DNA from: Exobasidium rhododendri
Lineage: Eukaryota > Basidiomycota > Exobasidiomycetes > Exobasidiales > Exobasidiaceae
Direction of reading: 5' to 3'
Assembly (NCBI GenBank): GCA_026210745.1
Contig: CP110630.1
Coordinates: 930,001 to 994,000, forward strand
DNA: 64,000 bases
Under the pieces are notes generated by a model. It was given only the letters and a program-made list of their open reading frames with translations, had not been told where the DNA came from and ran no database searches. Every line of letters starts with the position of its first letter. The first letter of the stretch is position 1. This document shows, piece after piece, positions 46,563-58,775 of the stretch. Both the position numbers and the translations under genes were made by a program.

Positions 46563-47035
46563 GTTGAAAAATTGAAGCGCTACCACTGGCAGTGCAATGA
46601 ACGACCACGACCTACGAACGAATGACCCGGTAAACTCCCTTTTAATGGTTCCATTAGGCTTTGACCTCGACTTGCTTTCCAAGCCTTAATCCGTCTTCCC
46701 TATTTGCCCTTTCTCCTGTCTCTAACGTCTCTTTACGATCCTCTACTTTTATCCTCGGTCTGTTCTTTTCATGTATGGATGAATGTCCCTCTACCTTGAT
46801 GTTTTTTAATTTCACGTTCTGCAGTTCTTGAGTAATTGATGTCCAACATAAGACTGAGAGTGAGAGATTGTGGACGGCCCGTGATGGTCAGAATTTGGGG
46901 TTTATCCATCCATGGCCTTGATCGAAATGAAGACACACATATACTACCCAACACGTCATGGTCACGCAATCTGTGAGCAGGACATATGGAGTGCAATGAA
47001 AGCAGCGGCAAGGGTATTGGGCGGCTTTCTAGTGA
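46563..47035. other. convergent intergenic region
   Basis: This 473-base gap lies between the stop of the peptide precursor and the stop of the membrane protein. No gene or RNA is recognised. Confidence 0.4.
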
Positions 47036-49091
47036 TCAGTCCAAGCTGAGACGATTTGCCCCGTTGATTCGATCAACATAGTCCGTGGATTGTCGTTGTT
47101 GTTGTTGCTGCTCTTCCTTGCCTACCTGGATCATAGCAAGAGCGTTTGTCTTTGTGGTGGCATGACCATCGAAACTTTTGTGATCGTTCGTCCTTTGACG
47201 ACGATGACCTCCCAGATGCCCAATAGCGTCATGAGCTTGGCGTAGACCTGAATAGAAGTGAACAAAAATCCACCGGTGGGTGAGATGAGTGAGATAAGAA
47301 GGGAATGAAGGCTGTGTATATGCAGACGAACCTTTGCCAAAATTGAAGAGACATAGCACAGCATTGACGAGAGTCAGGAGCAAAGAGAGCTAATAAATTC
47401 CCAGCAGGGAGGGTACTTGAGCAGCATCAGTCAACGCTATAGCCTGCGCGAAAGATCAGATCTTGTCACTTCTCCACTCTGTCACTCACAGTTGCAAAGA
47501 TGGAGAAGAAGGTCAGCGTAAGTCGAACAGTGCGGTATGATGCAGCACTCGCAGGGTCGTATATGCGGGTGATCTAGAAGGGATAAAGGGGAGTGAAGGA
47601 AGGATAGTAAGATGATGATCGTAGGCAGGGGTCTGTCTACGCTCGAGATGTTTCTCACCTTGTAGATAAAATATACACCTCCAGCTATGAAGCAGAGAAT
47701 GCTTAAGATCATGGTCGAGATGATCTCTCTTCTTGCGGAGAAAGCACAAAGGAAGAGAAGCAAGACAGCGACTGGAACAGCTGCAATAGTGATACCATAT
47801 TCCCATTTCCTTCGATCGACGACCAAGATCAGGTAAGACATGGTGAACCCTGAGCCGAAGAAGAAGTCGAATTTTAGAAGTACGACTAGGACTTGGTAGC
47901 AGAGATAGTAGCGACGTATGTTGATATCTGCTCCAATCAACTAATGAGATCTTTACAGGTCAGCACGAAATGCTCCTCCGCCTCGACATTTTCGCTTACA
48001 GCCCACCTTGTATATTCTCCAACCCCATTCTGACCACAATTTGAATGCTATGAAAGTCCTGTACAGGGCCCGAGATTGGAGGCGCTTGCCTTAGCAGTGA
48101 TTACTTCCAAGCACTTGCTCTCTGCACTCACAAGGGTATCTGTGCAATGCCGACAACAACGGGAACCACAATGAGATACTTTTCTACGGAAGGAAAGAGA
48201 TCGTTCAAGCCACTGCAGATAGCACCTGTGTCTTCTGAACATTCAACGCCTTCACCAGAAGCATCCTGAAGTCGAAGAGCATCACGGACTTGACTGATTT
48301 CTAAAGCTGCCGTGACGAGCAAGGCAATGTTGAAGATGGTCACACCAATCTGATCGCATCACCATTTTTTTCCCCATTGCCCTTCATCAGTACAGGATGA
48401 CAGGTTGCATTACCGCTAACTTCACGGAGCACTCACAACTTGAATCGTGTTCTTCAGTCGATTTGCGTCCAAAGCAATCAAGACGATGAAGATCATTCCG
48501 AACATTGTCAACGAGAAGAAGACGGAGACAGTCTTGAGGTCTTGAACCCGATGATTCTCAAGCGTATGAAGCTATACTCATACAGCAGATAAGAGTCAGA
48601 GACCCTGATGGTCATCTCCCAGCTTGTCTTTACCGTCCTTGTCCACTCACTCGTATCATTCCGAAGACAATGCCTACCATAGAAATAACCACGGCGGCCT
48701 CGAGCACGACCGTAATGATTAGAGCGCCGGCCCATCTACCTGGAAGCCACGGGTTCTTAGCCACCGAGGAAGTGCGATTTGTGATACCTGAGAATATTGT
48801 GTCTCTGGATGCCAATGTCTTCTCTCCCCTCTTTGCATCGCTGCTGATTACTTCCTTTAAGATTTCATCATGCAAGATCGGTTCCGAGGTGTCAGTTGCT
48901 GTTGGAGTGAAGGGTATATCATCATTAGTGTGGGGGAAGACAGGTATGTGCGACCTCTCCGTGTCTTCTGCTTGATCAATAGTAGCATAGATTTGTGTTG
49001 GATGTAGGCTGAAAGAGGGATGGCGCTGTTGATACGACTGGGGAATCTCATCGAGCTTAGTGATTTCACCTCGGTATATTTGGGCGGCCAT
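47036..49091 (-). CDS. unknown fungal polytopic membrane protein, about eight helices
   Basis: Eight exons: 49091-48651, 48571-48437, 48349-48132, 48058-48007, 47940-47659, 47573-47490, 47389-47332, 47247-47036; 493 aa, all joins in phase. A polar N-terminal region of about 120 residues is followed by hydrophobic segments: LIITVVLEAAVVISMVGIVF, VFFSLTMFGMIFIVLIALDA, IFNIALLVTAALEI, YLIVVPVVVGIAQIPL, FGSGFTMSYLILVV, TIAAVPVAVLLLFLCAFSA, ILSILCFIAGGVYFIYK and LSLLLTLVNAVLCLF. A conserved-looking loop holds YDPASAASYRTVRLTL, and NFGKGL follows the last helix. The cytosolic tail is His/Gln-rich. I recognise a fungal-specific style but no named family; no Ste2 or Ste3 signature is seen. It converges on the peptide-precursor gene. 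Confidence 0.7.
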
Positions 49092-49442
49092 TTCGTTCTA
49101 GTGCATACTGACTCAGGTTTGCTTGTATTATAAGGGACCGGTGTATAGTATTATGGGGGCTTAAAACATATAATGGAAGGAGCGTTGATGATAGGAGGAA
49201 GAGGCGTATTGCGACATTGAAAGTGAGTGATGGTATGGTGAGATGGTCTACGGAGTCGCTGTAGAAACTTTAATTTGGATCTGCAACAATTCACTTCTGG
49301 CTCTTCTTATCACGCGCTAGATCTTTCAAGGCCTAAATAGCGGAGCGAGCAACTTCGCCGGGCTTTTGGAAGTACAGCATGCAATGATTAAGATCCGCGT
49401 ACCTTTTAGACATCGATCGCGCAGGAAAGTTGAAAGCAAGGC
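49092..49442. other. intergenic region
   Basis: This 351-base gap contains the promoter of the membrane-protein gene and the 3' end of the carrier gene. Nothing else is recognised. Confidence 0.4.
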
Positions 49443-50777
49443 TCACTCTGTTACATACCGCTCAAGCTTTTGTGAGACGTATTCGTACACGACAAAAGTA
49501 GCTGCATTCGCAAAGGGGGCCTGGGCAGGAATAGAGGGAAAGAGAAAGGGCGATTAGCGGTAGAGTGGAGTAGCGACACTGAAGGGAACACGACTCACTC
49601 GGACCAGCGTAGGTGTGAGCCCTCGAAGGAAGCCGGAGAATCCAGCAGTCTTGTAGATTTGCTTTGCGCAATCCAGTGAGCTCCGAAATTGCCTTTGAGA
49701 AGGGCCAATGTGGTCTGTTTGCATTCGAGACTTGACGACGCTATGAGAAAGGATCAAGTGGGCAACCACAGTGAGCGGAGTCAAAGGTAGAAGATAGGTG
49801 GAAGCACTTACTCAAGTGGATACGCAGACAGCCAGAGCTGGAAGAGATAAATGCAAAAAGAGGGATGAGATTTTCATCTTGTCATTCCACTGATCTGACT
49901 CACCGCGACACCCGCCGAAGCACCAAAGAGCATGGCCATTGTGGCTGGTAGGTCTTTTCGCTCCTTTCCACTTCGTTTGAGCTGCTGTTGTACTAGTGCT
50001 TCATACGTCAAGAAATAAACACCTAGCCCGTGGCCTTCTCTCAGTAGTGTCGGGGTGATGCCACGGAAAAGTCCACTGAAGCCAGACTGCTGAACAATTC
50101 TATGATATATGGGGCATTGGCAAGGAAAGAAGGAAAGTCAATCGATCTGGTATCGCCAACAGGAAAGCAGAGGTAGTGCTTACTTTCGAGCGCAATCAAG
50201 CGGACCACTGAACGAACGATTCTGTTGTGTTTGCAGTCGAATACGGATCTGTTCCACCGGGCCTGTTAGGGTCCACACGCAGGCATATTCAGAAAGGTAG
50301 GACGTGCGGCCTGGAGAGCATACACTACACACCTGCAATGAAGCTATTCGCAATACCTGCAGCAGCACCCGCTTGATAAAGCTGGAAGCCGCTCAATCCA
50401 CCCTCATGATTCTTCTTGTCGTTGACCTCTTGAAAGTAACGCTTCACAGCTTCTACCACGCCGAATTGAATAGACACACAAGCTCCTACACCTAAGAGAG
50501 GTGTCAAGGTGCCCTGAAGAGTTTGGATGACGGGTGATGAAAAGGTCAGTATTCGCCCCAAATCTTTCTTGTGCTTCCTCTTTCTCACCCTATAGAAACC
50601 GATCGGACCCTCTGCTCGGAAGATCTGTGAAGCACAATCGACCAGGCCAGTGTACGTACCTTTGGGAGCGGTCTGCAACCTGACTTTGCATATGTCGAGG
50701 GGCTGACCTACGAACACCTGTGCAACTCCTCCCGATGTTCCAGAGAGCACATCTTTGGATGTCCTCGAGAGACCCAT
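49443..50777 (-). CDS. mitochondrial carrier, YMC1/YMC2 type
   Basis: Seven exons: 50777-50589, 50513-50333, 50262-50184, 50099-49904, 49837-49812, 49740-49599, 49520-49443; 296 aa. Three carrier repeats are seen: QPLDICKVRLQT, a degenerate GPVEQIRIRLQT, and YPLDVVKSRMQT. Blocks GTLTPLLGVGACVSIQFGV, ITPTLLREGHGLGVYF and RKDLPATMAMLFGA match the YMC1 family, which moves amino acids such as glutamate or glycine-linked substrates across the inner membrane. The 26-base exon 5 splits the third PxD motif (the Asp codon is completed by exon 6). The alternative start upstream adds a phenylalanine-rich tract and is not used. Confidence 0.9.
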
Positions 50778-51010
50778 CAATAATGATATTAGAAGATCCG
50801 AGAAGGGCTTAGCGGTGCGTGCGAAAAGTAAGAAGAAGAAGAAGAAGCTGCCGCACAAGGGAAAACAACCAAAAAAAAATCCCTAAGACCGGAACATTTA
50901 ACACATCCCATAGAATTGTGGCACGGCCCACCTGCGAAGAGTTAGAGAGACGCTCCAAGACCCGACTTTCGAATGACAGGACCTTCCTTGTTCTTAGCCT
51001 TGCGCGCAGC

Positions 51011-52149
51011 ATGTCGACTGCTCAGTATGTATCGCTTTGGAGTGAGTCACCGGCTCTCCCCATGCTGCAAACCAACCCAAAAGGCAAAAATACACTCATT
51101 TTCTTAGCTGGATTAAGCGACACGCTCGCAACTGTACCTTACCTACCTCTTCTTGCGAAAACTGTGGCTCCTCTTGACTTCGACTTGGTTCAACCTCAAT
51201 TGTCGTCGTCGTTGGGCGGCTACGGGCTATCTTCCCTGGAAGCTGATGCACAAGAGGTATGTCTACTTATCGAACATCTCCAAAGTTGTCAAGCCGATCC
51301 GAAGCCCAAAGACGGAAAGATTGTGTTGATGGGGCACTCGACCGGCACGAACGATATCATCAGACTACTATCTCAAGATAGGCATGGCATCATCATTGAC
51401 GGCGTGATCTTGCAAGCTCCTGTTAGTGATCGAGAATACTTTGAAGGAACTTACAAAGAAGGCAGCAAAGAGCTGGCACTGCTGAAGCAAGCGATTACAC
51501 TGGTGGAAGAGGGAAAAGGTAGCACACTTTTAGAAAGGCACACAGACGCACCGAACGCTTCCACCGCCGCAGACTACAGGGTGAACAGTGCAGCTTTTCA
51601 GAATCCTGCAATGACAGCCTATCGATACTGGTCTCTGAATGCAGTGGGAGGGGATGATGACTACTTTTCATCTGACTTGCCCGAGGGGACAGTGGCAGAG
51701 ATGTGGACTGGGGCGATCAAGCGCGGTCATCACATCCTAGCTTTGCTTGGTGAAAAGGAGTAAGTCGTAATTCGAAGCGGACTGCGCATGCTAGAGCTGA
51801 TCCTATCATGCTTCAAAGCGAGTATTATCCCTCAAATGTCACTCCGCAGCAAATAGCTGCCAAATGGAATCGTGTTGTGAATCAGACTTCTGGACTAGAA
51901 TCGCACAGCTTTCGAGCCCTCGTCCTGCCCGATGCAGATCACAAGGTGGAAGAAGGAGGAGCGCAGATCGAGTTGGTGCGACATGTCGTAGCATTGTTGC
52001 ACAAAACGTTGCAAGACAAGCGTCAAGCGCAAGAGGAGTCCCCTTCTTCTTTTGAGCAGGTAGTCGAATTGATCACAAATGGCAAGGCAGATAGTATCGC
52101 GGGAGTCAAACAAATCCCGCTCAAGGTGGGTGTGCCGCAAGAGAAGTGA
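51011..52149 (+). CDS. DUF1749 alpha/beta hydrolase
   Basis: Two exons: 51011-51759 and 51819-52149; 359 aa. It has a serine-hydrolase fold: NTLIFLAGLSDTLATVPYLP, then the nucleophile elbow IVLMGHSTGTNDIIRLL (GHSTG), LQAPVSDRE, and the C-terminal acid and base parts GEKDEYYPSN and LPDADHKVE. This is the DUF1749/UPF0613 family, some members of which hydrolyse siderophores. The acceptor after CTTCAAAG restores the DEY motif; an earlier AG would insert nine residues. No signal peptide, so cytosolic. It diverges from the YMC1-like gene over 233 bases. Confidence 0.87.
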
Positions 52150-52516
52150 AGAGGGTTGTGCTTCTCCATGCTGAAATCATCACACACACACTCTCTCTTA
52201 TCTTGTTGGCATATCAGATCAACGAAGCAAAACCCAGTACTTCACAGATGCAGAGGCCCGTCAAACCATGGGAAAACGCCAGCGAGATCGAGAGAGCAAG
52301 CTCGGTAGCAGACCAGTAGACAGGAGAAAGACTTTTCTCAACAAATGTTGTATCATCCAATTACGAAACTCTCTTCATGAAAGACTGCCTTTACAATTTG
52401 GCTCTGAGAAATAAGGCAAACAGAAAAGATCATTGTTAGAGTTAAGAGGTCAAACACCGAGGCGGACTCGGATATGTGTTTATTCTCCTTTAGCCTCACG
52501 TAGACAGAGCATTTGC
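52150..52516. other. convergent intergenic region
   Basis: This 367-base gap lies between the stop codons of the DUF1749 gene and GAPDH. No gene is recognised. Confidence 0.4.
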
Positions 52517-54666
<2,150 letters not shown>

Positions 54667-55622
54667 ATGGCCGTCCGTGTCACCTTTGAAAACTCGTCAG
54701 AGATTGGCGTCTTTGCTCGCCTCACCAATTCTTACTGTCTGGTGGCCATCGGTGGCAGTGCGAACTTCTATTCGACCTTCGATGCGGAATTGGGCGACAT
54801 CATTCCAGTCGTCCATTGCAGCATCGCTGGTACACGTCTTGTTGGGAGACTGACTGTTGGAAACCGACATGGTCTTCTTCTTCCTAGCACAACTACTGAC
54901 CAAGAATTGCAACATTTGCGCAATAGTTTACCGGACGCTGTCGCCATTCAGCGGGTGGACGAGCGATTGAGCGCTTTGGGAAATGTCATTGCCTGCAACG
55001 GTTAGTGTTGGCGTTTGAAGAGGCAATGTAGATTATTTCTTACCTGAGTACCTCAATCTACAGATTACGTTGCTGTGGTGCACCCCGACTTGGACCGAGA
55101 GACAGAGGAGATCATCGCAGATGTTCTTAAGGTTGAGGTATTTCGACAAACGATTGGGTGAGCAAGAAGAAGCGATGATGTGCGCCGAGTAATCATGAAT
55201 GTGGGGCTGACCTCGACCATATTGCTGCAGTGATAACGTCTTGGTAGGATCTTATTCGGCTCTCTCGAATCAAGGTTGCCTTGTCCACCCAAAGACTTCG
55301 CTTCAAGACCAAGATGAGCTTTCATCCTTGCTACAAGTGCCTTTAGTTGCCGGTACAGTGAATCGTGGTAGTGAGCTGGTGGGAGCTGGTCTGCTTGTGA
55401 ATGATTGGGCTGCCTTTTCAGGAATGGATAGCACGGGTGAGTCTAGCATGTGCATCACAGAGTTGCGATTGTCAATATGCTGAAAGGTGATGGGCAACAC
55501 TGCTTTGGATTTGAACAGCGACAGAACTCTCGGTCATTGAAGCGACGTTCAAGATCAGCCAAGGGGGAGGATCCGGAGTGGTCGACGAGCTACGAGATGC
55601 ACTCGTCGATACGTATGCTTGA
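54667..55622 (+). CDS. TIF6: translation initiation factor 6 / ribosome anti-association factor
   Basis: Four exons: 54667-55000, 55064-55157, 55231-55436, 55519-55622; 245 aa, the exact usual length. eIF6 binds the 60S subunit in nucleolus and cytoplasm, supports its biogenesis and blocks premature joining with 40S. Motifs: [73 protein letters not shown] (spliced), [15 protein letters not shown] (spliced), [20 protein letters not shown], and the end TFKIS plus DALVDTYA. The pentein fold appears complete. Confidence 0.98.
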
Positions 55623-55865
55623 GCGTCGATTCAGTTCGCCTGCCTTTCTACGCTTGCATGCCATCAATACTTTCCCATCCCTCTCTTCTACCTCTCTTTT
55701 TCGATTTCGTTGTCTTGGTTTCCATTGTATTACCACAAGATAGTCACACTTGTAGATTTCCTGTAATGCCAAATATCACGCTCAAGCGAATGTGTGCGGC
55801 CGGCCACAAGTCAATTTTGATCAAAGAGCGCCGAAGTATCGCGTCTCTCCTTGCCGACAGTAATC

Positions 55866-56589
55866 ATGCCAGTGTCCACTCTCTCTCATTTAGGACGTCG
55901 CCCGCTATCAGCTCGCCCATTGGACTGTTTTTACATCCTCTTCTTCGCTTTCCACATTCTCAACTTTCTATGCATCGATGGTCAATCTTTCTGGCCGGCG
56001 TGGATTGTTCCCAAGGTACTGCAAAACGTAAAGAAGGACTACGTTCGCGATTCTGGAGATCCTTTCCTCCAAGCGTTTGACGGAAGAGACCCTCACTATC
56101 TATGGTTTAGTGTTAGCGTGTATGGGTCGGTACTTTTCCAGAATCCAGTATTCCTTGCGGGAGTCTTGTATCTGTGGAAGGGTGAGTTTCGATCGCACCG
56201 CTGCCTTCTTCTTTTCATGTCAGGGATAAGATCCTGATACAGACACACCGATAAATGCAGATGACAGACGGATATATCCGTTATTGGCAGCATACGGCAT
56301 GTTGGGTCAGTGGGTTGCGACTGCGAGTAGTAAAGCATTCGCCATCTCGTGTGCTAATTCTCCACCTTTCCGCCTTCCAGCCTCTACAACAACGATGCAG
56401 TGTCTCGCAGCTGTTCTATACGGCTCGGAAGGTCAATCTTTAAGTGAAGCGAACATCAGCTTTCTAACAAAGGCGTACACACCCTTCATAATCATACCGC
56501 TTTTCATACTGGCGGATATGTTGCTTCGCAGCATCAAGCTGATTCATGAAGCAGTCGAAAGTGACGTAAAGAAGACCAAGCGACAATAG
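55866..56589 (+). CDS. EXPERA-domain membrane protein, TMEM97/sigma-2 receptor-like
   Basis: Two exons: 55866-56181 and 56261-56589; 214 aa. Four membrane segments: DCFYILFFAFHILNFLCI, WFSVSVYGSVLFQNPVFLAG, GMLGQWVATASSK, and TPFIIIPLFILADMLL. The DGQSFWP and GDPFLQAFDGRDPHYLWF stretches match TMEM97 (PVEFRNLLKWY...FKDPLL..PPAWF type), an ER sterol-linked protein of the EXPERA superfamily. The acidic residue after helix 1 (CIDGQ) is kept. The C-terminus KKTKRQ is a dilysine-like ER signal. Function in sterol handling is inferred from the family only. Confidence 0.8.
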
Positions 56590-56737
56590 ATGACATAGTA
56601 ATGCAGTGGTGGTGAGTTGACAATGAGAAGAGGTAATGTAATAGTGTACAGCGGTGTTGAATGTGAGACGTGAGACTTGGATCGCTGCAACGACGGGATG
56701 CGTCGGGGGGAAAGTGCTGCTGTAATGACACTCTTCG

Positions 56738-58262
56738 TCAGACGTGGGCTTGGTGGGAAAATGAAAGCATGGACTCATACACAACAAACATGATGGCGGC
56801 GTTCTGCACAAGGAACGTCGGGCACAGAGTGAGCAAGAGGGTCGTCTCGCTCAACGTCGATGCATTCCAGCGACTCACCGGTACGACACGCAAGAGATGG
56901 GCGCTTAGGCCACCGTAGAAGGCCGCCGCACCCTCCTCTCGTAGCACCAGACGGAAGGTCTGAACAAGGCCTGAGTACCTGCGTGGCTGACCAGACGCAG
57001 GTTCTTGACGCAGACGAGTTCGAATGACCTGCTCATGAGAGTAAAGAGGATAAAGATGAGTGACTTGGTGCTTGTGCCAAATGCAAATCGGAGGGACGAT
57101 GCCCCTTAGCACAACGTACCTCATGAGGATATGTGATGAGACTAGCTATCATCTTGGAGGCGCCTGCTGCTCCCACTGTGCCGGTCCATTGTCGTAGTCT
57201 ACTAGGCGGTCTGTCGTGGATGGAATGTACTTGTAGATTCGTAATCTTCTTCAGCCTTTCATACAGTGTCCATTGAATCGTGCCTTCTGCGACACCCAAG
57301 TAGCTGGCACTCATCCCCTTGTAGAGTCCACCGATGCCTTCACTCCTTAGGATTCGTAGCGTCATTTGGAATGAATTCGTCGAAGGTCGAGGCGGGCTAG
57401 GCAACGGCTTGAAGTACTTTGTAAAGCCAGACGGTGAAGTGCTCTTTGAGTGCACAGCTCCAGAGTGAGCATTCGAGGCCCAGCTCTGTCTGGCAGAAGT
57501 CGAGAATGGAGCACGAGCATGACTTTCAGGTGCTTTACGAATGGCAGCTTGTCTATTGATTTCTACTGCTCTTTGCGCTGAATGACTTTCTAATTGCAGC
57601 CGTGTCTTGATTACCCAGATCGGATTCGTTGCCGTAGCTGTCACCATCCCAGCAGAGGCAGCAGCAAGCAGGTGGACTGCTGGCGACTCAACGCCTCTAT
57701 TGAAGTGATCTGCGATGTAGACCTTTCCGTTTCCATATGTGTAAAAATTGATCGATCGAGCGGGAATAACACCAGCCAGTGTTGGCCCTAGACCTTTGAA
57801 TAGGGCTCGAGGACTCTCCTTGACTGCGATATTGCGCAAAATTTGACCCGTTTCTACGAAGTGGTAGGCCAGCCTTTTTGTGTGCGATACGAAACCAGGT
57901 TTTACTGGCAGCTCTGGGACTTTTGATTTGAAGAGGTCAGATTGCAACCTTGTCTTGACCACGTCCAACGGTGAGGTAACGATAGCGCCACACATTCCTC
58001 CCACACCTCCAGCAACAAAGTGCGACAGTCCCTTGGGAGACTTGCGAGTCTGCTGTCCTTGCTGTCTAGCTCTCATATCTTCCACTCGCAAGTCCACTTG
58101 TGCACCTGCATCTGAATCTACCTCGGCTGACCTCTGCCACTCCATTTTTCTGGCGTCATTCAAACGAGATTGCGACTTGGTCACTGCGCTTCTCGATGGC
58201 ATGACTGCGCTCACTGTTGAAGACTCTCCCTCTCCAGGTGACGCTGTGCCCGGGTACGGCAT
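56738..58262 (-). CDS. RIM2: mitochondrial pyrimidine-nucleotide carrier, RIM2 type
   Basis: Three exons: 58262-57120, 57028-56879, 56803-56738; 452 aa. Three carrier repeats: SPLDVVKTRLQSDLF, NPIWVIKTRLQLESH, and YPHEV spliced to IRTRLRQEP. The W in PxW (NPIWVIKTR) and FKGLGPTLAGVIPARSINFY plus WTLYERLKKI identify the RIM2/SLC25A33-36 group, which imports pyrimidine nucleotides and iron-linked substrates into the matrix. A Ser/Pro-rich insert of about 60 residues lies between repeats 2 and 3, and the N-terminus is extended by about 75 residues. Introns are GT-AG and phase 0. The ATG at 58262 follows a TTG-initiated extension I did not use. Confidence 0.92.
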
Positions 58263-58775
58263 GCTGAACAACTTACTCGGCCGACGACACTGCTGCCTCT
58301 ACTGTCTTGGGCGATGATGACGTTTCCAAGCCTCTCTATTGTACCCTTGCGCATCCCCAGAATTCATGTCCAAGAGCGAGACTTGCACTTATCCGATGCA
58401 ATTGACGCGTGAGTCAATCCGAGCCGAGCCCGCAAATTTGCAAAATCTTCCCAGCCAAAAGGGCCATGTTGTACGCGTCAGAGTGTTTGGGAGATGTTTG
58501 CCGCTTCAAAATGCAAAGTCAATCCAACAGGGCATATGTGCTTATTTCCCAAAATGCCTGCGTAGCAGGCCAAAAAATATGCTGCATATGCCTCCAGGAT
58601 TGACTTTTAATGCAGAAACTGGATTGACCCGTCTCATTTCACTACTTGACTGGATTGACCTGACTTTGTGCGCCCTGAGGAACTCCACCGTCTCACAAAT
58701 CACAATAATAAGCAAGACCATAGCTGGTAGCAGGCAGGGAAATCAACGCAATCAGCTGAAGCGTCACACCAGAAC
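58263..58775. other. RIM2 upstream region and left flank of the Crypton island
   Basis: The first part is the RIM2 promoter. From about 58390 the sequence becomes AT-richer. It holds five copies of GGATTGAC or its complement (58413, 58518, 58597, 58621, 58652), the motif ATGCAATTGAC at 58396, and the 14-mer AAATTTGCAAAATC at 58434 that recurs at 62244. No separate gene is supported. Confidence 0.55.

Noticed and set aside
47036-49091. Membrane protein considered as a Ste2 or Ste3 pheromone receptor
   Set aside because: No receptor signature is seen and the segment count is nearer eight than seven.
51791-51818. Earlier splice acceptor in the DUF1749 gene
   Set aside because: It would insert nine residues into the conserved GEKDEY motif; the later acceptor restores it.
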